64,000 bases of DNA from Methanolobus sp. WCC4 (GTDB taxonomy: Archaea > Halobacteriota > Methanosarcinia > Methanosarcinales > Methanosarcinaceae): positions 1,842,480 through 1,906,479 of the forward strand of contig NZ_CP150629.1 in assembly GCF_038022665.1 (NCBI RefSeq), read 5' to 3'. Numbering within the stretch: position 1 is the first letter of the stretch; each line of letters starts with the position of its first letter. The translations under genes were made by a program, and so were the position numbers. The notes under the pieces are model-generated. The model was not told the DNA's origin. It searched no databases and was given only the letters and a program-made list of their open reading frames with translations. Shown here piece after piece: positions 9,534-18,851 of the stretch.

Positions 9534-10296
9534 TGTAATATTCATGTCTGAAAAAAGAAAGACTGTTCTTTTATTGCTGGAGGATGGTCCAAAGGATATG
9601 AATACCCTTCTCGAATCCCTTCAAACTTCAAGGAATGCATTGCTTCCACAGCTCAAGATCCTTGAGGAGCATCACCTGATAACTCACTTTGATGATACTT
9701 GTGGATTGACAACTATCGGGAACATCGTTGTTGAAAGAATGGTCCCTTTATTGAATACGACTGAAGTTCTTGATATTGATGTGGATTATTGGGGAAGTCG
9801 TGATCTTAGTTTTATTCCCCCATACCTTATGGATAGGATCGACGAGCTCAGGAGTTGTGAAATGATCAATCCTCCTATCCATGATCTGTTTTCTATACAC
9901 AGGTCGTTCAGCCCGAATATCTGGTCTCCAAATGTTTATGTTGTTACTAATTTAATGTATCCTGATATTGATTCAATAATTGCAGAAGCTATTAAGAATA
10001 AGGTTGAGTTCAACTATGTCGTTTCTCAGGAATTGCTTAACAAGATCAGGTCAAAATACCCGGATGAATTTGCAAAGTATATAAAGAGTGAATACTTCAA
10101 ATTGTATGTTTGCAAAAGGGAAATGAAATTCTTCCACTTTACATTCGATACTTTCCATTTAGTAATGGGGTTATTGAACACTAAAGGGGATTTCGACCAC
10201 AAGTTCCTGATATGTGAAGGCCAGGGTGCACTTGAATGGATAAAGGAGCTCTATGAATATTACCTGAAAGATTCAACGCTGATAACTGAGTTATAA
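9514..10296 (+). CDS. HTH-FilR1 (DUF1724) methanogen transcriptional regulator, tandem paralog
   Basis: A 260-residue paralog of the preceding gene, sharing the MKxSLxDVIFxSEKRKxVLL start, the LEEHHLITH-x-TTIG wing and the VDYWGSRDLSFIPPYLMDRI segment. The second halves differ more, which suggests different signals or targets. The pair may act as heteromers or on separate promoters (inference). No methyltransferase genes are immediately adjacent, so the targets are probably elsewhere. Confidence 0.9.
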   Translation: MKRSLLDVIFMSEKRKTVLLLLEDGPKDMNTLLESLQTSRNALLPQLKILEEHHLITHFDDTCGLTTIGNIVVERMVPLLNTTEVLDIDVDYWGSRDLSFIPPYLMDRIDELRSCEMINPPIHDLFSIHRSFSPNIWSPNVYVVTNLMYPDIDSIIAEAIKNKVEFNYVVSQELLNKIRSKYPDEFAKYIKSEYFKLYVCKREMKFFHFTFDTFHLVMGLLNTKGDFDHKFLICEGQGALEWIKELYEYYLKDSTLITEL

Positions 10297-10305
10297 TAGC
10301 AACGA

Positions 10306-10557
10306 TCATTTGTATTTCAGTGAACGGAAAAGACCCTTAGATGGTTTGTAAACCCTGTCAGGAAACCTTTCGACAAGTTTCCAGACACACCCATTGACAG
10401 TCTTCGGATGAAAAGCAGGGTCTGATTCCTTTATCTCAGAGATCAGCTCAGACCAGCGCAGACCATCAGGATGCTTATCAAGTATTGCAAGTGCTGTTGC
10501 GTTTATACGTTCAGTGACCCTGGATGAATGTATATCCGGTTCTGGTGTTCCTGTCAT
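10306..10557 (-). CDS. small winged-helix-like protein
   Basis: An 83-residue protein: ATALAILDKHPDGLRWSELISEIKE, then HPKTVNGCVWKLVERFPDRVYKPSKGLFR. The spacing of helices and the terminal strand pair fit a winged helix of the kind found in HARE-HTH or restriction-associated proteins, used for DNA or protein binding. It is convergent with the second regulator (9 nt between the stops). The function is not known; it could be a free-standing DNA-binding protein. Confidence 0.65.
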   Translation of the reverse strand: MTGTPEPDIHSSRVTERINATALAILDKHPDGLRWSELISEIKESDPAFHPKTVNGCVWKLVERFPDRVYKPSKGLFRSLKYK

Positions 10558-10599
10558 TAAAAGCTTGTTTGTTCTCTATCATTAAATGCTTTATCGGGA

Positions 10600-11049
10600 T
10601 CATGGACTATGATCTGTCAGCCTGTAAGCAATAGATGGCGCCAGGGCTGTGACTATGAGCACAACTATCCAGACCCTTCCTTTCAATATATTGTAGTCGG
10701 CCAGAAGGTGTTCCCAGCTGTGACCTGCAACGTAGTGTCCAAAGAGGAACTCAAAGGCAACGGTCAGGAAGAGCCACATTATTCCAACGTACACATAATC
10801 TCTCGGACTGCCTGTAACCCCTGAATATTTGAAGAATACATAGGAGAATGCTATGATAAGTGTGCAGAAGATAAGAGTGCTCACCTGATGAGCACGTAGC
10901 TCTCCAAGAACCTCAGTATAAAATGAATTCCTGATGATCCCATTGATGATCGCAAGGATCACGAGGATGAACCATGCAACAATTGAGTAGATATAGATGA
11001 GCTTTTCCATATATCGTGGTTTCTTTTGGGAGTATAAATTTTTTGTCAT
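10600..11049 (-). CDS. four-helix membrane protein, unknown function
   Basis: A 149-residue protein with four hydrophobic helices (roughly 20-40, 55-75, 85-105 and 122-142). A polar, histidine-containing loop GHYVAGHSWEHLLADYNILKG lies between helices three and four. The family is not recognised by name. A second in-frame ATG at 11010 (MEKLIYIYS) is an equally good start; neither has a clear ribosome-binding site, so the mRNA may be leaderless. It shares strand with the winged-helix gene 42 nt downstream. Confidence 0.65.
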   Translation of the reverse strand: MTKNLYSQKKPRYMEKLIYIYSIVAWFILVILAIINGIIRNSFYTEVLGELRAHQVSTLIFCTLIIAFSYVFFKYSGVTGSPRDYVYVGIMWLFLTVAFEFLFGHYVAGHSWEHLLADYNILKGRVWIVVLIVTALAPSIAYRLTDHSP

Positions 11050-11145
11050 CAGCTATGGTTTTTGTGAGATTTGGCGGGATGATTATGGATATTCTACGGG
11101 TAAACTACATTATATGAGGAAAAAGGCTAAAAGAAGTCTTTTACT

Positions 11146-12201
11146 CTAAATGGTCATGTTAGGGAAAGGTAGAAGATTAAAGGAGAAATTGATGTCAAGC
11201 ACCTGTATTATGCCTTTAATTATATCAGATAAAAGAAAGATTTCTCCTGTCAATAAGTAATAGAGGATGAAACATGAACCAATAACAGTATAAAAAAGAA
11301 TGCTCTGTCTATCTTTATCATAATTCTGTTCTCTTAGCCTAACTAACGTTCCTATTATAACTAAGGCAATTGCAGAAAAAGTTATTAGTGGCATATATGT
11401 AGAGGTTAAATTACTCAAGAAAAATCCAGTAAAAAATAGAATAATTGCCATTGTTCTAAATGTAAAGATGTAGAAATTATTCTTGTACCGAGCAATTTCA
11501 TTTGCAGAATACAAAGCTAGGAAGTAGCCTGTTACGTTAAAAGACAATGATGTAATTCCTGATGTAGACGATATAATCATTGCTAAGAATATAAACAAAT
11601 ATGAGTAAATATGTAGTTGAGCAAACTGCACATATGTTTCTCCAGTAAATACACCATACAACGATTTAAAAACTGAAATTAAAAGCAGAGTACCAAAAAT
11701 GTTAACATTTGTTTCTGCAATAGAAAAATTTGAACTTATAACCATAATTATAATAAACAAAAAATATAGCGCGCTAACTAAAGATGTATTAACAAATGAA
11801 ATCTTTTGATTATAATGATAATTTACTGAATAAGATGTTTCTTCTTTTCTACGTGAAAACCTCAGAGATTGCCAGAACAATGCCTCACAAATTAGTACGA
11901 AAAAAAGCCCGATTACATATCCAGATTCTTTCAAAAAAACCATAAAAGCAAAGAATAAAAATAAAAATCCAAAAAAGTTTATGGTATAATACGTATCTTT
12001 TATATACTGACCTTCAAAACATTCTTCTTTATTTAAGAGTTTAACATTGAGTCCTGTTGACAATATTGCTAGTACTAGAACAATTATTGAATCAATTGGA
12101 TCAAGCGAAAAAGTTTGAGTTAATAGAGTTCCATCAAATATTACAGATGCCATATAAACCATTTTGTTTTTTGTTGATTTTTTCTTTATGTGTAAGTTCA
12201 A
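11146..12201 (-). CDS. AT-rich polytopic membrane protein, unknown
   Basis: A 351-residue protein with about ten hydrophobic segments and no domain I recognise. Base composition is clearly more AT-rich than ppsA and fen next door, which suggests recent gain by transfer. It stands alone between the small membrane protein and ppsA. The last 30 residues are predicted outside the last helix and hold no known motif. It might be a transporter or enzyme scaffold, but no catalytic motif can be identified. Confidence 0.6.
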   Translation of the reverse strand: MNLHIKKKSTKNKMVYMASVIFDGTLLTQTFSLDPIDSIIVLVLAILSTGLNVKLLNKEECFEGQYIKDTYYTINFFGFLFLFFAFMVFLKESGYVIGLFFVLICEALFWQSLRFSRRKEETSYSVNYHYNQKISFVNTSLVSALYFLFIIIMVISSNFSIAETNVNIFGTLLLISVFKSLYGVFTGETYVQFAQLHIYSYLFIFLAMIISSTSGITSLSFNVTGYFLALYSANEIARYKNNFYIFTFRTMAIILFFTGFFLSNLTSTYMPLITFSAIALVIIGTLVRLREQNYDKDRQSILFYTVIGSCFILYYLLTGEIFLLSDIIKGIIQVLDINFSFNLLPFPNMTI

Positions 12202-12356
12202 ATCTATTAATACATTTCGTTTTAATTTTGAATTGTTTTAAAATCCAACAAGGATTTTATTTGTTAGCAAAAGAGTTGCCAGATAGAGTTGTATATACCC
12301 CTAACCAAAAAGGGAGGTAAAATGAAAACTTTTTCATCACTCGCAAAATCAACCAA

Positions 12357-14771
12357 TTAATCCTCCATCCCCTTCTCAACCTCAAGCACCTTAACCGCTA
12401 TCTTCATCACAGAATCCGGATTCAGCGAGATTGAATCTATCCCCTCCTTTACCAAAAACTCTGCGAACTCCGGGTAATCGCTTGGAGCCTGACCACAGAG
12501 GCCGCTGTGTCTGTTGTTTCGTTTTGCACCCTGGATTGCCATTGAAACTATTTTCTTCACGGCTTCGTCGCGTTCGTCGAAGGTGGATGCAAGGATCTCG
12601 GAATCGCGGTCGACGCCGAGGGTGAGTTGTGTGAGGTCGTTGGAGCCGATGGAGAAGCCGTCGAAGTATTTGCTGAACTCGTCTATGAGCAGGACATTGC
12701 TCGGGATCTCGGTCATCATGTAGACCTTGAGGTCATTCTCTCCCCTTACAAGACCGTTCTTCTTCATCTCCTCAAGGACCTTTTTGGCTTCATCGATGCG
12801 ACGGCAGAATGGGATCATGAGTATGAGGTTGGTCAGTCCCATCTCATCTCTCACTTTTTTCATGGCTTTACACTCAAGGGCGAAGCCTTCCCTGTAGCGC
12901 TCATCGTAGTAACGTGAAGCACCCCTGAAACCTATCATGGGGTTGTTCTCTTCGAACTCGAAATACTCTCCGCCTATGAGGCTGGCGTACTCATTTGACT
13001 TGAAATCGCTCATACGTACAACAACGGGCTTCGGGTGGAATGCTGCTGTGATCGTTGCAACACCCTGAGCGAGCTTCTCAACGAAGAAATCCGCCTTGTT
13101 CTCGTACCTGCCGGTGAGTTTGTCTATCTCTTCCAGCACTTCCTCATCCTCAACCTTCTCAGGATGCACAAGTGCCATGGGATGCACTTTGATGTAGCTC
13201 GTGATAATGAACTCCAGCCTTGCAAGTCCTATGCCATCATTCGGTATCATGGACATGGCAAAGGCTTCCTCTGGATTGCCCAGGTTCATCATGATCTCGG
13301 TCTTTGTCTTCTCAAGTCCCTTCAGGTCCACGGTCTCGATATGGAACGGAAGGATTCCTTCATACACCCTGCCTGCATCCCCCTCCGCACAGCTCACCGT
13401 CACATCCATCCCATCTCTCAGTTTTTCCGTTGCATCCTCTGCACCTACAACGGCAGGGATGCCAAGCTCACGGCTCACGATAGCTGCATGACATGTCCTT
13501 CCGCCTTTGTTTGTGATGATGGCAGCAGCTTTCTTCATCACAGGTTCCCAATCCGGGGTTGTGGTATCGGCAACCAGTATCTCCCCTGAACTGAACTCGG
13601 AAAGCTGTGATACATCAGGTATTACATGCACCTTCCCTGTAGCGATCTTAGCACCGACACTCCTTCCGGTGACAATGACATCAGCGGACCTGTCAAGGTA
13701 ATAGGTCTCCAGAACATCCTTCCTCTTCTGTGATTGCACCGTTTCCGGTCTTGCCTGGACTATGAACAGCTCACCGGTCTCTCCATCCTTTGCCCATTCA
13801 ATGTCCATAGGCATGCACTTGCCCTTCTTTCCTGAGTAGTGTTCCTCGATGGTGATCGCGAATTTTGCCAGGGCCAGTGCTTCATCATCAGTGATACAAT
13901 AACGCTTCCTGTCAGCCTCCGGCACGTCAACATTACGTGTCAGTACCCGGGAATCTCCCCGACCGTATATCATCTTGATCTCTTTACTGCCGCGTTTCTT
14001 CTTGATTATGGGTCTGTATCCGTCTCCAAGAGTGGGTTTGAAAACATAGAACTCATCAGGGTTCACAAGTCCCTGTACCACGTTCTCACCAAGTCCGTAG
14101 GCCCCTGTGATGAATACCACGTTCTCAAAACCAGTTTCCGTATCAAGGGTAAAGATCACCCCGCTGGATGCAAGGTCCGAGCGGACCATCTTCATTACAC
14201 CTATGGACAGGCCTACTTTGAAGTGGTCGAAACCGTTGTTCACCCTGTATGATATGGCCCTGTCCGTGAACAGTGATGCAAAACACCTGTTGCAGGCATC
14301 TTTTAGTGAATGGTAACCATGAATGTTCAGATATGTCTCCTGCTGTCCTGCAAATGATGCATTGGGCAGGTCCTCTGCTGTTGCAGAACTGCGTACAGCC
14401 ACATCGACATCTTCCCCGTACTGCTCACAGAGCCTGTCGTATGCCTCTTTTATCTCATCCCACAGATCATCGGGGATACCGGCATCAAGTACCAGATTCC
14501 TTGCTTTCTTCCCCCTGCCGGCAAGGTCGGTGACATCATCGATATCCAGTCCTTCAAGTGTTCGTTTCAGTTCATCCAGAACTCCGGCATCTTCTAATAC
14601 ATGCCAGTACGCATCCGCAGTGACCGCAAAACCATTCGGTATCCTGATATCCTTATCTGTCAGTTCCCTGTACATCTCTCCAAGGGATGCGTTCTTTCCA
14701 CCTACAGATGGAATGTCATCAATGCTTATTTCATCGAACCAGCGAACATATTTGCTGCCTGTCATCATCAC
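12357..14771 (-). CDS. ppsA: phosphoenolpyruvate synthase
   Basis: An 804-residue PEP synthase (pyruvate, water dikinase), which makes PEP, AMP and phosphate from pyruvate and ATP and starts gluconeogenesis in methanogens. In order: the N-terminal ATP-grasp domain (SVGGKNASLGEMYREL at 22-37, AVRSSATAEDLPNASFAGQQ near 123), the swivelling phosphohistidine domain (GGRTCHAAIVSRELGIPAVVG near 424, with the active His), and the C-terminal TIM barrel (SIGSNDLTQLTLGVDRDS, then SGLCGQAPSDYP with the catalytic Cys). Length is normal. The start is one of three tandem ATG codons. A ferredoxin gene lies 120 nt upstream on the same strand. Confidence 0.96.
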   Translation of the reverse strand: MMMTGSKYVRWFDEISIDDIPSVGGKNASLGEMYRELTDKDIRIPNGFAVTADAYWHVLEDAGVLDELKRTLEGLDIDDVTDLAGRGKKARNLVLDAGIPDDLWDEIKEAYDRLCEQYGEDVDVAVRSSATAEDLPNASFAGQQETYLNIHGYHSLKDACNRCFASLFTDRAISYRVNNGFDHFKVGLSIGVMKMVRSDLASSGVIFTLDTETGFENVVFITGAYGLGENVVQGLVNPDEFYVFKPTLGDGYRPIIKKKRGSKEIKMIYGRGDSRVLTRNVDVPEADRKRYCITDDEALALAKFAITIEEHYSGKKGKCMPMDIEWAKDGETGELFIVQARPETVQSQKRKDVLETYYLDRSADVIVTGRSVGAKIATGKVHVIPDVSQLSEFSSGEILVADTTTPDWEPVMKKAAAIITNKGGRTCHAAIVSRELGIPAVVGAEDATEKLRDGMDVTVSCAEGDAGRVYEGILPFHIETVDLKGLEKTKTEIMMNLGNPEEAFAMSMIPNDGIGLARLEFIITSYIKVHPMALVHPEKVEDEEVLEEIDKLTGRYENKADFFVEKLAQGVATITAAFHPKPVVVRMSDFKSNEYASLIGGEYFEFEENNPMIGFRGASRYYDERYREGFALECKAMKKVRDEMGLTNLILMIPFCRRIDEAKKVLEEMKKNGLVRGENDLKVYMMTEIPSNVLLIDEFSKYFDGFSIGSNDLTQLTLGVDRDSEILASTFDERDEAVKKIVSMAIQGAKRNNRHSGLCGQAPSDYPEFAEFLVKEGIDSISLNPDSVMKIAVKVLEVEKGMED

Positions 14772-14890
14772 CCGCTCCGTGTAAAAAATTCTTTACTTGT
14801 AATAGCATTGTTTTTGAAGGCTATTATTGTTTGTGGAAGATCAAGGATCAATAATGCTAAAAAAGTTCCATTGGGTAAATACAGATACTT

Positions 14891-15127
14891 CTATCCATCA
14901 TTACCAATAGCAGATGCTGGACATGAACTCAGTGCCTCTTCACAGTTCCTTATCTCACTATCTGTTTCCGGCTGTTTGTAAACATACGAGTTCATGTTGT
15001 TCTCGTTCATCCTGAAATGATCAGGTGCCCTGTCATTGCATAACTGGCATGAGATACAACTGTTGTCAACATAATAAGGCCCGGGTACATTCTCAGGTAC
15101 TCTCTTTTCTTTGTCTGCCATTTTCAC
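14891..15127 (-). CDS. single-cluster ferredoxin-like protein
   Basis: A 78-residue ferredoxin. The motif CISCQLC (three cysteines spaced by two residues) near residue 24, plus CP in ALSSCPASAIG near residue 69, gives four ligands for one [4Fe-4S] cluster, with an extra cysteine in NCEEAL. The DRAPDHFRMNE segment between them matches the one-cluster ferredoxins. It would carry low-potential electrons in the cytoplasm. It is upstream of ppsA on the same strand, but whether they share a transcript is not clear. Confidence 0.87.
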   Translation of the reverse strand: MKMADKEKRVPENVPGPYYVDNSCISCQLCNDRAPDHFRMNENNMNSYVYKQPETDSEIRNCEEALSSCPASAIGNDG

Positions 15128-15305
15128 TCCCCTTTAATTGGTACTTTAAGTAACAATTGTCATTTGAAGAACATATTAGATAAAATGTTAAGTCCGAGAA
15201 CTGAATTTTGACAACTGTAAAATTCAGAACTGTTGAACCAGTGTATTATTAAACGACCTTCTCCTTTATGCAGTCAGACAGGACAATATCGAAAAGGAGC
15301 ATACC

Positions 15306-16331
15306 ATGGGCACACAGATAGGACAATTACTCAAAAAGGATCCGATAACCTACGAGGAACTCTCAGGTAAAGTGATAGCAATAGATGCATACAACACAAT
15401 TTACCAGTTCCTGAGTGCCATTCGCCAGCGTGATGGTTCATTGCTCACAGATTCTTCAGGCAATCCGGTATCCCATCTCACAGGTCTGTTCTCAAGGACC
15501 AGCAAGTTGAGGGAATCCAATATCAAACCGGTTTTCATCTTTGACGGAAAGCCACCGGAGATGAAAAAAGAGACCCTTGAAAAGCGTAAGGAGTGCAAGG
15601 AGAATGCAGCCCTCAACTATGAGATAGCTAAAGATGAAGGCAACCTTGAGGACATGAAGAAATATGCACAGGGAACTTCCCGGATAACACCGGACATCCT
15701 TGACAGTTCAAAGAGAATACTTGAGCTCATGGGCATTCCCTGGATACAGGCAGAGTCTGAGGCAGAGGCGCAGGCGGCTTTCATGGTATCTCAGGGTGAT
15801 GCAGACCTTGTTGGCTCACAGGATTATGATGTCTTCCTTTTTGGTGCAGAGGATGTGGTACGCAACCTTGGAAGCACCGGAAAGCGAAAGGTTCCGGGAC
15901 AGAATAAGTATGTGGCAAAGACCCCGGAACACATCTCACTTTCATCCAGTCTCGAGGAACTGGATCTGAGCAGGGAACAGCTGATCGATCTTGCTATATG
16001 TATCGGTACGGATTTCAATGAAGGGATGCATCGTGTGGGTGCCAAGACCGCCCTGAAACTTATCAGGAAGCATGGTGATGTCAATACTGTGATAAGTGAA
16101 GAGGACAGGGACATTCGTGCATGTGCATCTGTGGAGGAGATCAGGGAGTTCTTCCTGAACCCGCCTGTTACTACAGATTATAGTCTCAAATGGAAAAAAC
16201 CCTGCTCGGATGAATTATTCGATTTCCTTGTAACTGAGAGGGGTTTTTCTGAGAAGCAGGTAATGAAGAACACTCAGATACTGGAGGACAGGGCTGCTTC
16301 GGAGTGTCAGTCATGTCTTGGTGACTGGTGA
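15306..16331 (+). CDS. fen: flap endonuclease 1 (FEN-1)
   Basis: A 341-residue FEN-1, which removes 5' flaps in Okazaki-fragment maturation and repair. The N-terminal XPG block starts MGTQIGQLLKK with metal ligand Asp in AIDAYNTIYQF (about 27) and FDGKPPEMKKETLEKR (about 79); the internal block has ESEAEAQAAFM and SQDYDVFLFG (about 150-175); and the helix-hairpin-helix region is GTDFNEGMHRVGAKTALKLI (about 235). The C-terminus QSCLGDW keeps Q-x-x-L-x-x-W but lacks the second aromatic of a full PCNA-interaction box, which is unusual. Confidence 0.96.
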   Translation: MGTQIGQLLKKDPITYEELSGKVIAIDAYNTIYQFLSAIRQRDGSLLTDSSGNPVSHLTGLFSRTSKLRESNIKPVFIFDGKPPEMKKETLEKRKECKENAALNYEIAKDEGNLEDMKKYAQGTSRITPDILDSSKRILELMGIPWIQAESEAEAQAAFMVSQGDADLVGSQDYDVFLFGAEDVVRNLGSTGKRKVPGQNKYVAKTPEHISLSSSLEELDLSREQLIDLAICIGTDFNEGMHRVGAKTALKLIRKHGDVNTVISEEDRDIRACASVEEIREFFLNPPVTTDYSLKWKKPCSDELFDFLVTERGFSEKQVMKNTQILEDRAASECQSCLGDW

Positions 16332-16671
16332 TCTATTCTCTTAATCCTGTCCTTTGCTGGATGCTACTCATTTTTTGATTATTTTCAATCATTTTCACTC
16401 ATTTTTTGATGATCGTATTAAACTTAAATTGAAATTATTGTATATACACTATTGATCTTTTAGTATAATGGGAATATTTTAGTTAACCGACTAATTAAAA
16501 TATGATTGTATTGTAGAAGATGGTGGGAAAGATATCATCTCCTCTGAGAAATATCTGAAGGTTGGATATACATTGCGAGGAATGAGATGACATCAGGAAA
16601 TAATAATATTGGTTTTGCAGTATTTTGCTCTATTTTATTTTATAGGGAACGTTTACAGAAAGGGATGCTTT

Positions 16672-16743
16672 TTACTGAGAACAATAGAGTTCTCAGTCTT
16701 GATACCTGTCTATGATGAAACAGGGACATTAAAAGATATCTAA
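16672..16743 (+). pseudogene. possible relic of a family-2 glycosyltransferase N-terminus
   Basis: One frame reads TIEFSVLIPVYDETGTLKDI and then stops. The SVLIPVYDE core is the classic start of GT2-type glycosyltransferases, where the first beta strand meets the nucleotide-sugar site. Nothing of the rest of such an enzyme is visible downstream in any frame, so this would be a short remnant. A chance match of this length is possible. Confidence 0.25.
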
Positions 16744-17314
16744 GATGTGTGTTTCAGTTATAGCTACCCTTTGTTTCAGTTGATTCCCATGAACTTCCGT
16801 GTATTATTGTGCTCCATAGATACCATGAAAAAACAAACAATATCAATATTAAAAGGAATACTTGTTCTTTTTATCCTTTATCTCTCTTTAGGAGTTCTGC
16901 TTGCAGCTTATTACAAAGTCAATCTCTAGATAAGTGACAGCTTGTCCTTTTATGCTGTATGGATAACTCCTTTCTGGGCTCACTGCTGCATCTATTAATG
17001 ACTTCAAGTGGTGTGGACAGGACCATGATGTTTTGTTCGATCTCCTTATGATCGGGAGTGTGTTCTCTGAAAAGCAGGTCAGACCCAATATCTGAAAACC
17101 GGTGTACAAAATGGCTGTTTTGTAACAGCTATTTATATTTTGCCCATTTCTTTTGCCTTTCTGTTTCTTCCTTCTTCACATAATTATAAAAATAATATTT
17201 TGTTTCAGGAAATAAGATATGTGAATTACTGAAGGAGGAAGCCTTTTAAACCCATGAGCGAATCGACAGAATAACGTTGTTATATCACTCAATAAATGAA
17301 TTTGGGGCACGAAT

Positions 17315-17329
17315 GTTAACGGCGTTAAC
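17315..17329. promoter_or_regulatory. GTTAAC inverted repeat, candidate operator
   Basis: Two perfect GTTAAC half-sites separated by GGC, about 120 nt upstream of the regulator at 17449. Because GTTAAC is itself a palindrome, the site can be read as an inverted or direct repeat. It may be an autoregulatory operator for that regulator. Confidence 0.4.
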
Positions 17330-17378
17330 CGTCTGGTATAATTTGCTAATGAATTTGTGTCTCAAAACAATACGCAAC

Positions 17379-17395
17379 AGGCAGACGAACTGCCT
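17379..17395. promoter_or_regulatory. AGGCAG-N5-CTGCCT inverted repeat with nearby TATA box
   Basis: A perfect six-base inverted repeat with a five-base spacer lies just upstream of a TATA-like TTTTATACT at 17408-17416 and about 55 nt ahead of the regulator start. Placement directly upstream of the TATA box fits an activator or repressor site in archaea. Confidence 0.45.
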
Positions 17396-17448
17396 AACGG
17401 GCACAAAATTTTATACTAGCAGGACAAATTAATAAGTGGGAGAATATC

Positions 17449-18231
17449 ATGAAGGCCGAGTTGATAAGTACGGTGTTTCTGTCGGAAAAGAGAAAGCAGA
17501 CCCTCCTTATGTTAATGGATGGCCCGGCCACTGTTGACGAGATCAAGGATTCTCTTACAGGGACGACCAGTGCGATCATGGCCCAGGTGAAGATACTCTT
17601 CGAACAGGGACTCATCGAGCAGGAGGAGGACGAGTACAGGCTCACCTCTATTGGAAAGATGATCATGAAGAAGATCAAACCTCTTATCGAGGCCCTGAAC
17701 GTGGTTGAACAGAATAAGAGTTACTGGGATAGCAGGAACCTTGAGTCCATACCTGAATTCCTGCTTGACAGGATTGGGGACCTTGGTGATGTCATGGTAC
17801 ATGAGCCTGACCTGAACCACCTTTTCGAGCCACCTAAAGAGCTGCTTGCAAGTCTCCGTGAGACAGAGAATGCCTGTACCTTCTATTCATATTTCTGTCC
17901 GTCATGTCCTAACAATTACTCTGAACTTGCAAAGAAAGGGATCAACTACAACCTCATACTCACACGTCCGGTCTATGAAAGGCTGAGGGATGAATATAAG
18001 GAACAGCACGATGCCATGATGAAAGGGGAGAACTCTCACATGTATATCTGTGATGATGAGGATGTGAAGATAGGTGCCCTTTCGGTAACTGATGGCATGA
18101 TGCTTATAGCATTCTTCAACAAGGACGGCTCCTTCGACCACAAGAAGGTCATGAGTTTCAAGGAAAGTGCCCGCAACTGGGGACTTGATCTCTTCCAGCA
18201 TTTCAAGAAGAGATCAGAGAGGATAAAGTAG
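17449..18231 (+). CDS. HTH-FilR1 (DUF1724) regulator with CPSCP motif
   Basis: A 260-residue regulator: winged helix (residues 1-80, with TVFLSEKRKQTLLMLMDG and LFEQGLIEQEEDEYRLTSIG), then the FilR1-type middle domain with SYWDSRNLESIPEFLLDRIGDLGD and DLNHLFEPPKELL. It carries FYSYFCPSCPNNYSEL near residue 150, a CxxC-type motif shared with the paralog at 42388 but not with the pair at 8652 and 9514. The two cysteines could bind metal or sense redox state (inference). A GGGAGA ribosome-binding site precedes the ATG. It lies about 2.2 kb upstream of the promoter module at 20396 and is a candidate regulator of it. Confidence 0.9.
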   Translation: MKAELISTVFLSEKRKQTLLMLMDGPATVDEIKDSLTGTTSAIMAQVKILFEQGLIEQEEDEYRLTSIGKMIMKKIKPLIEALNVVEQNKSYWDSRNLESIPEFLLDRIGDLGDVMVHEPDLNHLFEPPKELLASLRETENACTFYSYFCPSCPNNYSELAKKGINYNLILTRPVYERLRDEYKEQHDAMMKGENSHMYICDDEDVKIGALSVTDGMMLIAFFNKDGSFDHKKVMSFKESARNWGLDLFQHFKKRSERIK

Positions 18232-18436
18232 AGTGTTTATTTCCTCTTAAACCTCATTTTTTGTTTCAGATCTCATCATTCTTAGATTATATCAACCTTT
18301 TAATAATTCAAAAAGTACTGTAGCTTCTTGAATGGATCTATCGCTTTCAGCTTATGAGAGTTAATTCGGCAAGCATTCTAATAATTCTGGTTCAAAATAA
18401 AATAAAATAAAAAAACAATGTAATCAGTAATTGAGT

Positions 18437-18649
18437 TCAGCGGATCTTCAGTCCACTCGCAATTTCCTCATATGCTCGTCCTTTATCAGTTGTTATGAAA
18501 ATATTCTCTTTACGCTCGATGAGTTCTTTCTCCTCCAGTGTAGAAAGATACTTGTTTGCTATTGTAGAATTAAGATTTGCATTATAAACTATGTGAGTCT
18601 TCTTTGCACCATGCATGGCTATCTTTAAGATAGCGATAGAAATATCCAA
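18437..18649 (-). CDS. archaeal winged-helix DNA-binding protein (HTH_45 type)
   Basis: A 70-residue winged helix with the pattern AILKIAMHGAKKTHIVYNANLNSTIANKYLSTLEEKELIE and a wing ending ITTDKGRAYEEI. The KKTHIVYxANLN signature is typical of this widespread archaeal family of small regulators. The N-terminus may be slightly short compared with relatives of about 85 residues. The target is unknown. An apparent relic of another DNA-binding protein lies directly upstream. Confidence 0.8.
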   Translation of the reverse strand: MDISIAILKIAMHGAKKTHIVYNANLNSTIANKYLSTLEEKELIERKENIFITTDKGRAYEEIASGLKIR

Positions 18650-18653
18650 ACTA

Positions 18654-18851
18654 CTACGCCTTATCGTACTGCCCCCAGTATATTCTTATTTGTACCACTA
18701 GATTCAATGATGCAATTCCAGACCTATGAGCATCATTTTCCCAATTTTCTAATATTTGATCATCTATTAGAAAAGGTTGCCTGACAGAGTCAATTTGATT
18801 GTTGGTTGTTGTGTAGGTATTTGGGTGATAACTGCTATCAGGCACGTTCAT
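18654..18851 (-). pseudogene. possible decayed ribbon-helix-helix protein
   Basis: The C-terminal half of this 65-codon frame reads DDQILENWENDAHRSGIASL and then NLVVQIRIYWGQYDKA. This resembles the archaeal CopG/Arc-like proteins that carry an ENWEKEA-x-GISLNxLVxQILRKYVxW-x-Y pattern, but residues are missing at the GIS-LN and QIL-RKY positions. That suggests small deletions in a dead gene. The N-terminal beta strand of a ribbon-helix-helix is not convincing, so this is a tentative call. Confidence 0.3.

Larger units (their letters stand above)
16332..17448. other. gene-poor region with possible relics and regulatory repeats
   Basis: About 1.1 kb. It holds a possible glycosyltransferase relic (16672-16743), a possible short one-helix peptide starting at 16825 (MKKQTISILKGILVLF, no ribosome-binding site), and two inverted repeats just ahead of the regulator at 17449. 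A GAAGGAGGAAG at 17231 is followed 15 nt later by an ATG reading only six codons, too weak to call. No RNA gene was recognised. Confidence 0.45.

Noticed and set aside
12322-12360. Twelve-codon frame with a strong GGGAGGT ribosome-binding site just past ppsA
   Set aside because: It ends at the ppsA stop region and has no coding features beyond the ribosome-binding site; such short frames occur by chance in AT-rich gaps.
13035-13589. Plus-strand frames opposite ppsA
   Set aside because: They mirror the codon pattern of ppsA and have no family resemblance or ribosome-binding sites.
17254-17274. Six-codon frame after GAAGGAGGAAG
   Set aside because: Spacing of 15 nt from the ribosome-binding site is too long and the peptide is too short to support.
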